This document shows, piece by piece, positions 22,295 to 27,386 of a stretch of 27,386 nt of DNA. The translations under genes were made by a program, and so were the position numbers. The notes beneath the pieces are model-generated. The model was not told the origin of the DNA. It did not search any database and saw nothing but the letters and a program-made list of their open reading frames with translations. This stretch comes from a virus. Numbering within the stretch: position 1 is the stretch's first letter; each line of letters opens with the position of its first letter. The stretch covers positions 1-27,386 of the IMG/VR virus record IMGVR_UViG_3300037882_001092; one strand, written 5' to 3'.

Positions 22295-24505
22295 CTAAAA
22301 CGGTTCAGATTCGTTTATAATTTCATTTATCCCTTCAGTTGACCATAAAGCTATACCTTTTTTAAAAGTGTTGTTACGTTTGTATAATTTATAATCAAGC
22401 TTATTTTTTATTAATACTTCCTTTAATTCATACTTAGTTGGTTTTAAAATTGATTTTAAATTTAAGTGTTCTAAAATTTCACCTTGATTCCAAACTTTTT
22501 CAAAATTATGTTCAGGTGTATGTTGAATGGAAAAATGTTTCCAAAATATTTCTTCAATTGGTAAAACAGTCTCATTTTGTGTTGAATTTTTTTGTATATA
22601 GTCCATGTCATCTTGAGTACGAACAATCCATTCAAAACCACTTTGTAATAAATTATAAGCCTCTATTATTAAAGATGTTTTATCTATTTCTAAAACTCTA
22701 TTGTAATCAATTTTTTCAACATTAATCGGTAAAATACGTCTATTACCAGTAACATCTTTTAAAATATCAACTTCATTAGAAGTACCACATAAAATAGCTC
22801 TGCGTTTAAAAGTCTTAGCCTCACGCTCGTACGGTCTACGCTGTGTGATTATATTCATATCACTAATAGCCTTATATTCTTTAACATCTTTAAACGCTTT
22901 ACCTCCAAATTCATCATCTAAAACTAAAAGACTATTACATAAAGTGTACATACTATCTTTATCATGTCCATTTATTTTTGATTCAACAATATATTTACTT
23001 AATTCTTTTGGCATTATATTACGTAAAAATGATGTTTTCCCAGTACCATGTTGCTGGCCAGTAAGAACTAATGTAAGAGGACAAACTAATTTTTCATTAT
23101 GCGAACTAGTCCAATTGTGTAGCGCTCCAACTAACCATTTTTTTATCGCCCATACATTGTAATCTGATTGGGGAAAAATACATTTAGCATACTGTTCAAT
23201 TATTCCAGTAGGATTTGATTTATTAGCTTCTAAAAAATCTGTTAAAATATTAATACGTTTTACTTTATTAGAATTAATAATTGAACGAATATCATTGATA
23301 GGCACATTAAAATCAAATATTTTTTTTGCACTTAAATACATATCATTCACTTCGGTATCTGTTAATATTATATCATTTAATAAATAAGTTGTATTAGTAA
23401 TAGCATCAAGTCTTGGCTCGTATGTATCTAAAATGAAATTTTCAAGCTGTTCAATTTCTGTAACATCACTATTAACCTCTTTTGAATAATCAATTTTACT
23501 TTCAATTAATTCTTTTATAAGGTCAATATCTTCATCATTAACAGTAATTTCATTAACAGTTAATAGATTTTTAGATACACTTTCTATTGTTGGATTACCT
23601 TGAGACTTTGAAATTTTAACACGATTAATTATATTTTTAGTTTTTTCGCTATAAATATTAATTCCTGCATCTTTACAATAATAATAAAAAGTGCCTATTT
23701 TAACTTTTCCTTGAGCTGTTTTACAAATGTTAGCCCATTTTTTAGAGGCATCCTCTCGCTTATATTTATTACCAAATTGACAAATAAAATGAAATGTTTC
23801 TTCGCCACTACTACCAAATTTATCAAATAAAGCAAGTCCAATATTAAAGTATCGTTGGTAATTTTCTTGACATAAATCAATTTGGCGTTCTTTAATTTGC
23901 TCTAAAATATTATCAAAATCTGATTTAGTATAAATAAAATTTGTATTTTTTGGAGCCTCAAAACGTTTAACATCTTTGGCTATAAATTTTAAAGACTTTT
24001 CATTTACATAAATATCAGGGTCATAGCTAATATATCTTAAACGGCTAGGATTTTTACATGATGGGTCAATTGTTATATTATAATTTTCTAAATAATATTG
24101 AGCAAGTCCATTAAAACTATCTAAAAATTTATCAGGATTTATTCTAACAAAAATAGCCATACCATCACCGCCAAAAGAACGGTGCACTATTGCTGAATAT
24201 TTATCATTTTTTAAATCCTCATTTACTTGGCCATCAATATCAATAACTATAAATCCGTTAAACTCTTTAATGTTGTTATCTGAACGACTACCATCTTTCA
24301 TAATAGCTGAACCAGTAATAGCTTGAGCTTTTGACTTAATTTTTTTATAATTATCTAAGTCTCCACTTTGTTTAGAAGCACGTGCTTTTAATACTAAATC
24401 TTGCCATGCACCATGCTTAATCATGCCACAATAATTTTCTAAATCAATTTCTTTTTTATCCTTTGTAAAGGCATTTTCGTAATAACTAACCTGTGATTTT
24501 TTCAT
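22295..24505 (-). CDS. Primase-helicase: BT4734-like N-terminal domain plus VirE-type P-loop ATPase (736 aa)
   Basis: Domain order: residues ~1-180 are a BT4734/VirE_N-type primase-like domain with the acidic motif FIVIDIDG (D89, D91), SFGGDGMAIFVRI at ~110, and DPSCKNPSRLRYISYDPD at ~148-164. Residues ~190-285 resemble a PriCT-2 domain (from QRYFNIGLALFDKFG to TFYYYCKDAGI). A linker follows, then from ~430 a VirE-type superfamily 3-like ATPase: Walker A GQQHGTGKTS at 483-492, Walker B LLVLDDEF at 526-533, and a sensor/arginine-finger region CGTSNEVDILKD then TGNRR (R589, R590). It is expected to unwind DNA and prime replication. The gene begins 2 nt after the homing endonuclease stop and ends at the repeat cluster. 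Confidence 0.88.
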   Translation of the reverse strand: MKKSQVSYYENAFTKDKKEIDLENYCGMIKHGAWQDLVLKARASKQSGDLDNYKKIKSKAQAITGSAIMKDGSRSDNNIKEFNGFIVIDIDGQVNEDLKNDKYSAIVHRSFGGDGMAIFVRINPDKFLDSFNGLAQYYLENYNITIDPSCKNPSRLRYISYDPDIYVNEKSLKFIAKDVKRFEAPKNTNFIYTKSDFDNILEQIKERQIDLCQENYQRYFNIGLALFDKFGSSGEETFHFICQFGNKYKREDASKKWANICKTAQGKVKIGTFYYYCKDAGINIYSEKTKNIINRVKISKSQGNPTIESVSKNLLTVNEITVNDEDIDLIKELIESKIDYSKEVNSDVTEIEQLENFILDTYEPRLDAITNTTYLLNDIILTDTEVNDMYLSAKKIFDFNVPINDIRSIINSNKVKRINILTDFLEANKSNPTGIIEQYAKCIFPQSDYNVWAIKKWLVGALHNWTSSHNEKLVCPLTLVLTGQQHGTGKTSFLRNIMPKELSKYIVESKINGHDKDSMYTLCNSLLVLDDEFGGKAFKDVKEYKAISDMNIITQRRPYEREAKTFKRRAILCGTSNEVDILKDVTGNRRILPINVEKIDYNRVLEIDKTSLIIEAYNLLQSGFEWIVRTQDDMDYIQKNSTQNETVLPIEEIFWKHFSIQHTPEHNFEKVWNQGEILEHLNLKSILKPTKYELKEVLIKNKLDYKLYKRNNTFKKGIALWSTEGINEIINESEPF

Positions 24506-24507
24506 AA

Positions 24508-25167
24508 TTATGCGTATTTAAATTGTGTATTATTTTTTAAATTATTTCTCATTTTATATAAAATTGTCGACCTTGAAAAGCCATAAATATCGCATAAATC
24601 TCTTGCATTGTTATAAAAAACGCCTGTATTTATATCTATAATTGGATAACTCTGAGTTAACGCAGATTTTAATCTACTTTCTTTTGGCATATTTTTTAAT
24701 TTATAAATAGTTTTATTTTTATGTTCAAGAGTTATTTTTTTATTTTTAGCTGAGTTAGACATTTTAATTCTCATTTCTTCACTTCTAATAAAATTTTCTT
24801 TTTTTAAATGATTATTATTTCTTTTTTTACCAATATTTCCAATAGATATATTTTTTTTATGTACCTCTGAAAGTTTACCACTTTTATCGTTTGTTTTAGT
24901 TAATAAAGAATTTAAGCCATTTTCACTTATAACATCATAAAAATCTTGAAAATATCGTTCTCTTTCGTTTAATAACTCAATAGCACATTCTTCAATTATT
25001 TCAAAAATATGATTATCTATACCGTATTTTATTAAAGAATTATATAATTTAGGCTGTTTTTTTATAGAATTGATTTTTCTGTAATCATTAAATCTTCTAT
25101 AAATATCAATACTTTGACCAATATAAACTCTATTATTTGGAGAAGTAATTTTATAAATTCCTATCAT
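24508..25167 (-). CDS. GIY-YIG homing endonuclease, free-standing (219 aa)
   Basis: The GIY-YIG nuclease domain (residues ~1-85) has GIY at 3-5, VYIG at 14-17, the conserved Arg (R24 or R25 in IYRRF), HIFEIIEEC at 53-61 and the catalytic Glu (probably E70) in LNERERYFQDFY. Two NUMOD3-like DNA-contact segments follow (SEVHKKNISIGNIGKK and SEEMRIKMSNSAKNKK), then a C-terminal NUMOD1/IENR-like DNA-binding helix-turn-helix (FYNNARDLCDIYGFSRSTIL). It would cut a specific site in phages lacking the gene so that repair copies it in. Both flanking genes are intact, so it is intergenic, not in an intron. Its leader is the pseudoknot element at 25181-25273. The gene is more Lys/Asn-rich and AT-rich than its neighbours, in keeping with a mobile origin. 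Confidence 0.92.
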   Translation of the reverse strand: MIGIYKITSPNNRVYIGQSIDIYRRFNDYRKINSIKKQPKLYNSLIKYGIDNHIFEIIEECAIELLNERERYFQDFYDVISENGLNSLLTKTNDKSGKLSEVHKKNISIGNIGKKRNNNHLKKENFIRSEEMRIKMSNSAKNKKITLEHKNKTIYKLKNMPKESRLKSALTQSYPIIDINTGVFYNNARDLCDIYGFSRSTILYKMRNNLKNNTQFKYA

Positions 25168-25180
25168 TTAAATTAAAATA

Positions 25181-25273
25181 CCCACTAAATACAAAGGCTT
25201 ATCCGACTGCTAAGTATTAGCAAATGGCATTGTAAATAGTGGGGTTTAATTAATTTTTTCATGTCGAATAAGC
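25181..25273 (-). ncRNA. Structured leader RNA with pseudoknot topology upstream of the homing endonuclease
   Basis: Minus-strand RNA. P1 is GCUUAUUCGAC (25273-25263) with GUCGGAUAAGC (25207-25197), 11 pairs, one a U-G. P2 is CCCACUAUUUACA (25243-25231) with UGUAUUUAGUGGG (25193-25181), 11 of 13 pairs. P3 is a hairpin, UGCUAA-UAC-UUAGCA (25222-25208), directly next to P1's 3' strand. The order is P1, P2, P3, P1', P2', so P1 and P2 interleave as a pseudoknot. The 5' end of P1 falls at the transcription start predicted from the TATATTTG element. The start codon of the endonuclease is 13 nt beyond P2. It may control translation or termination of the endonuclease message; function is unproven. 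Confidence 0.6.
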
Positions 25274-25277
25274 GTTA

Positions 25278-25285
25278 CAAATATA
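25278..25285 (-). promoter_or_regulatory. TATATTTG promoter element of the homing endonuclease leader
   Basis: The minus strand reads TATATTTG immediately after the helicase stop codon, followed by four bases and then the first G of the P1 helix at 25273, the expected start of transcription. No clear -33 TTTG is seen at 19-21 bp. It implies that the endonuclease is transcribed on its own, with the structured RNA as its exact 5' leader. Confidence 0.6.
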
Positions 25286-26941
25286 CTAAATATTATAATA
25301 TGAATCTAATTTTTCATAAACTTTATTATATAAATAATTTAAAGTTCTGTGAACTCCGCTTTTTAAATCATGTTTTGATTTTAATGGAAAATAATTTTGT
25401 TGTATCATTTTCTCTATTTTTTTTTGTAATCTACCATTTGATTTATTTGACAAATATTGCTCTTTACTTATTCTATAATATCTAAAAAGGTCGCATACCT
25501 GGTTTATAAGAATCCTAAATGCAAAATTTAAATCTTCATTTTGTGAAAGGGTATAAAGATATATTTTTTCAGCATTTGGAGGTGGAATTGAACGTATTGG
25601 TTTACTAACAATTTCATCTTCTTGTTTTTCTTTTTTTTGTTTTTGTTCAATTTCAAATTTACATTCAGGACAAATATCAATAGATTTAGACATTAAATAA
25701 CCACAACTTGGGCACATTTGCACATCTTCAATATTTTCACGTTTAGCCTTTGGTTTTTCTTTACCTTCAAAAAATAAACGTTTCCAATCTCTAGTATTAT
25801 CACTCCATTCATTATGCCTATCTATATTACCACCACCATCTATTACTAAAAAGTTATCTTTATAAATTAAATTTGATGAGCGTCCACCACGCCCAACCAT
25901 TTGTAAAAATAAACTAAGACTATTTGTAGGTCTATTTAAAATAATCGCTTGTACGGTTGTGTCATCAAATCCAGTTGTAAATACGCCAACATTGCAAAGT
26001 ATTGCATTTTGTGTGTTTTTAAACCATTCTACTACTTGTTTACGTGGTTCGCACTCATTTATGCTATCAAACATTTTAATATTATTATATCCGCTAGATA
26101 AAAATTTTTCATAAATTAACTTATTTGATTTTGATGTTGAATTGAAAATAATTGTTTTCTTACCTTCACATATTTCTTTATAATTAAGCACAACATTAAA
26201 TAAAGCATTTTCATCATTATAAACTTCATTCATTGAAGTATCAGAATAATCGCCAGTTTTATTGTCAATTTTTAATTTAGAATTATCTGTATAATTCTTA
26301 ACAAAAGAAATATCTTGAACTAATTTACCATCATTAATTAAATCTTGAATTGATGCACCGATAACTATATCATTATAAATTTCACTTAATGTAAATGGCT
26401 TTGTCCACTCCATAACCTCATCATTACAACAATTAGTTAATTTATCATAATTAGTTTTACAATGTTGACATTTAAAAAATGTTATTTTTTTTAGTAATAC
26501 TGGAGTTGCTGTACACCCTAATATTTTACTAAAATCAAAATGTTTAAATATTTTATCAAATACTAAAATATGACATTCATCACATATAATTAAATCAACA
26601 TCTTTAAAAAAACTATCATTATCTTTTAATCTATTGTTAGCTGTTTCAATCATTGCAACATAAACATTACTTTTATGGTTTAATCTTCTTACTTTACTAG
26701 TAATAGATTCACATGTTAAACCTATTTTTTGTAAAGATGCAATAGTTTGATTTACAAGTTCTATTCTGTGGCAAAGAATCAAAACTTTTTTATTTGTTTT
26801 TTCAATCCAATGCTTTGCTAAAAAACTAAACACAATAGTTTTACCGCCTCCAGTTGGTAATTGATATAATATTCTTTGATTAGTTTGAAATTTCTGCAAT
26901 ATTTCATTTACAGATTTTTGTTGATGTTCGTATAGTTGCAT
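25286..26941 (-). CDS. Superfamily II DEAD/DEAH-box-type DNA helicase with zinc-binding segments (551 aa)
   Basis: The ATG at 26941 is chosen. The longer frame from 26968 begins inside a leader hairpin. Motif I is LPTGGGKT (about 28-35), motif II DECH at 121-124 inside LIICDECHILVFD, motif III GCTATP at 142-147, and motif VI QMVGRGGRSS at 347-356. Motifs IV-V regions are IIFNSTSKSNKL and TTGFDDTTVQA. A Cys-rich insertion after motif III (FKCQHCKTNYDK then NCC) and a C-terminal zinc ribbon (CPSCGYLM...CPEC, Cys 410, 413, 424, 427) are extra. The start MQLYEHQQKSVNEIL is the typical Q/helix I region of UvsW/RecQ-like phage helicases. It probably remodels replication or recombination intermediates with the primase and the VRR-NUC nuclease. 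Confidence 0.9.
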   Translation of the reverse strand: MQLYEHQQKSVNEILQKFQTNQRILYQLPTGGGKTIVFSFLAKHWIEKTNKKVLILCHRIELVNQTIASLQKIGLTCESITSKVRRLNHKSNVYVAMIETANNRLKDNDSFFKDVDLIICDECHILVFDKIFKHFDFSKILGCTATPVLLKKITFFKCQHCKTNYDKLTNCCNDEVMEWTKPFTLSEIYNDIVIGASIQDLINDGKLVQDISFVKNYTDNSKLKIDNKTGDYSDTSMNEVYNDENALFNVVLNYKEICEGKKTIIFNSTSKSNKLIYEKFLSSGYNNIKMFDSINECEPRKQVVEWFKNTQNAILCNVGVFTTGFDDTTVQAIILNRPTNSLSLFLQMVGRGGRSSNLIYKDNFLVIDGGGNIDRHNEWSDNTRDWKRLFFEGKEKPKAKRENIEDVQMCPSCGYLMSKSIDICPECKFEIEQKQKKEKQEDEIVSKPIRSIPPPNAEKIYLYTLSQNEDLNFAFRILINQVCDLFRYYRISKEQYLSNKSNGRLQKKIEKMIQQNYFPLKSKHDLKSGVHRTLNYLYNKVYEKLDSYYNI

Positions 26942-26954
26942 TGTTATTAATGAA

Positions 26955-27030
26955 AAACCCTTTCTCATTGAGGTGGAAGGCTCGCAGAAAAAGGGTTTAT
27001 CGAATAAATATTTTTATTAGTCGCTTCCAC
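26955..27030 (-). ncRNA. Structured leader with pseudoknot topology upstream of the helicase gene
   Basis: Minus-strand RNA. P1 is GUGGAAG (27030-27024) with CUUCCAC (26979-26973), 7 pairs. P2 is AAACCCUUUUUC (26998-26987) with GAGAAAGGGUUU (26966-26955), 12 pairs including one U-G that exists only on this strand. P1's 3' strand lies in the P2 loop, so the order is P1, P2, P1', P2'. Between P1 and P2 a small hairpin is possible (AAUAAA with UUUAUU, within 27022-27000). P2 is followed by UUUU-rich sequence, so on its own it also looks like a terminator or attenuator. The helicase ATG is 13 nt beyond P2. The topology is the same as in the leader at 25181-25273 but the sequence differs. Confidence 0.55.
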
Positions 27031-27040
27031 ACAACTTTTG

Positions 27041-27072
27041 CAAAGTTAATTAATTACTTTTTAATATCCAAA
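27041..27072 (-). promoter_or_regulatory. Strong Bacteroidetes-type promoter for the helicase/replication operon
   Basis: The minus strand has TTTG (27072-27069), a 20-bp spacer and TAACTTTG (27048-27041), matching the -33/-7 Bacteroidetes consensus with ideal spacing. The expected start of transcription is near 27036, about 95 nt before the helicase ATG; the leader holds the structured element described at 26955-27030. Confidence 0.75.
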
Positions 27073-27082
27073 TTTTATTTTA

Positions 27083-27090
27083 TATATTTG
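27083..27090 (+). promoter_or_regulatory. TATATTTG promoter element firing rightward
   Basis: The plus strand reads TATATTTG, a full -7 match, about 10 bp from the -33 element of the opposing helicase promoter, so the two promoters overlap back to back. No TTTG is found at 19-21 bp upstream, so it may depend on an activator or be weak. The expected transcription start is near 27095. Confidence 0.5.
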
Positions 27091-27094
27091 CATT

Positions 27095-27221
27095 AACAGT
27101 ACCTATGTCGCTTCCTGAATACAGCGCACCACTTTAAGTCTTTTCTCGATACAAGGGAATACATAACCTATAATCGAACCCCGAAGCTCTGATAAAATAG
27201 CTACTTATTAACTTCGGTTTT
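27095..27221 (+). ncRNA. Possible small RNA between divergent promoters
   Basis: The stretch starts at the predicted start of a TATATTTG promoter, has no long reading frame, and ends in a CCGAAG/CTTCGG hairpin followed by TTTT. Local folding signs are CGCT/AGCG (27110-27125) and TCGAT/ATCGA (27147-27176). It contains GTCGCTTCC (27107-27115), a perfect 9-nt complement to the opposing helicase leader RNA. A 10-codon frame (ATG TCG CTT ... CTT TAA, 27105-27137) could instead make it a leader peptide with attenuator. Evidence is from sequence pattern only. Confidence 0.35.
27181..27221 (+). terminator. Terminator-like hairpin, rightward
   Basis: CCGAAG (27181-27186) pairs with CTTCGG (27212-27217) and is followed by TTTT; AA/TT pairs can extend the base past a two-C bulge. 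The loop is 25 nt, longer than usual, with possible inner pairing. On the minus strand there is no T-run after the stem, so it serves the plus strand. Confidence 0.5.
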
Positions 27222-27272
27222 AAATTAATCTCATTGAAAATTAAGCAGTTAGTAAAATATTGTAAAATAAAT

Positions 27273-27303
27273 TTTGCGGTTGTATATATCTTATATATAT
27301 TTG
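27273..27303 (+). promoter_or_regulatory. Bacteroidetes-type promoter with leaderless layout for the rightward gene
   Basis: TTTG (27273-27276), a 19-bp spacer, and TATATTTG (27296-27303), then CAGT and the ATG at 27308. The spacing to the ATG is the same as in the lipoprotein gene, placing the transcription start at or beside the A of the ATG. Confidence 0.7.
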
Positions 27304-27307
27304 CAGT

Positions 27308-27386
27308 ATGAAAAGAAAACGTAAATTAATAGACTTAAGTCCAGAGTGTGTTGAAAGGTTATCAATACAAGCAATTAAAAAGAAAA
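27308..27386 (+). CDS. Start of a small basic protein, possible ribbon-helix-helix regulator (partial)
   Basis: An ATG directly after a well-formed promoter opens a frame that stays open to the window end (26 codons). The visible protein begins MKRKRKLIDLSPECVERLSI and continues QAIKKK. A basic N-terminus, one beta-strand-like stretch (KLIDLS), and a helix with Leu/Ile spacing fit the start of an Arc/MetJ-type ribbon-helix-helix DNA-binding protein (pattern recognition; the second helix is outside the window). It is the only gene in the window on the plus strand. It points away from the replication operon, which would suit a regulator of the divergent region. Confidence 0.5.
   Translation, partial: MKRKRKLIDLSPECVERLSIQAIKKK

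Noticed and set aside
25181-25273. HDV-like self-cleaving ribozyme
   Set aside because: The P1-P2-P3-P1'-P2' order is like that of HDV-like ribozymes, but P1 is 11 pairs rather than 7, the joining segment before P2' is only 3 nt, there is no P4, and the catalytic C context is missing.
24508-25285. Group I intron carrying the GIY-YIG gene
   Set aside because: The helicase and primase-helicase frames on either side are complete and distinct proteins, and no group I core (P7/P3) sequence is recognised.
26941-26968. Helicase start at 26968
   Set aside because: This ATG is inside the 3' arm of the strong P2 hairpin, and the conserved helicase start MQLYEHQQ begins at 26941.
27160-27190. tRNA on the minus strand, suggested by a GGTTCGATT T-loop-like string
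   Set aside because: No T-stem or acceptor pairing can be formed around it and no anticodon arm is present.
1-27386. CRISPR array, insertion sequence or integrase
   Set aside because: No regularly spaced direct repeats with unique spacers, no transposase motif and no recombinase were seen on either strand.

Overview
The window is a block of about 27 kb from a tailed double-stranded DNA phage (or prophage) of a Bacteroidetes host, most likely a Flavobacterium-like member. The basis is: strong AT-richness; no Shine-Dalgarno-like leaders but A/T-rich upstream tracts; several TAnnTTTG promoter elements, the form used by the Bacteroidetes primary sigma factor; and gene families typical of that phylum, such as the BT4734/VirE primase-helicase. 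Nearly everything is read on the minus strand, so the phage gene order runs from right to left. The morphology is a siphovirus: an HK97-type head, a 930-residue tape measure protein, and no contractile sheath seen. No integrase, excisionase or recombinase lies in the window, so lifestyle cannot be decided.

Right end to left, by region. (1) 27000-27386 is a regulatory crossroads. A minus-strand promoter (TTTG, 20 bp, TAACTTTG) fires into the helicase leader. Two plus-strand TAnnTTTG elements face the other way: one starts a possible ~125-nt RNA ending in a terminator-like hairpin, the other starts a leaderless gene cut by the window end. (2) 21592-26941 is the DNA-processing module: a superfamily II helicase with zinc-binding insertions, a free-standing GIY-YIG homing endonuclease, a BT4734/VirE primase-helicase, an iteron-like repeat cluster around an AT-rich core (candidate replication origin), a VRR-NUC nuclease and a tiny gene. 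(3) 21164-21493 is a lipoprotein gene with its own promoter. (4) 15283-21140 is packaging and head: small and large terminase, portal, a 44-aa gene, prohead protease, major capsid protein, a 54-aa gene, a CAU-anticodon tRNA, and a connector. (5) 1388-15283 is neck and tail: a neck-region protein, major tail protein with a terminator, small tail genes, a fibre-like gene split by a frameshift, a likely tail chaperone, tape measure, a large hydrophobic baseplate-region protein, a 1108-aa tail protein and a tail-fibre-like protein. (6) 1-1388 is a probable lysis cassette: small membrane proteins followed by the first 26 codons of an amidase-like lysin.

Genes are packed as overlapping or nearly abutting reading frames, many joined by TAATG stop/start overlaps. 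The most unusual signals are RNA-level. The leaders of the helicase and of the homing endonuclease can each fold into an interleaved (pseudoknot) two-stem structure placed just after a TAnnTTTG promoter, with G-U pairs that only work on the transcribed strand. The opposing plus-strand RNA carries a 9-nt perfect complement to the helicase leader. All functional calls rest on motif recognition by eye; no database search was run.
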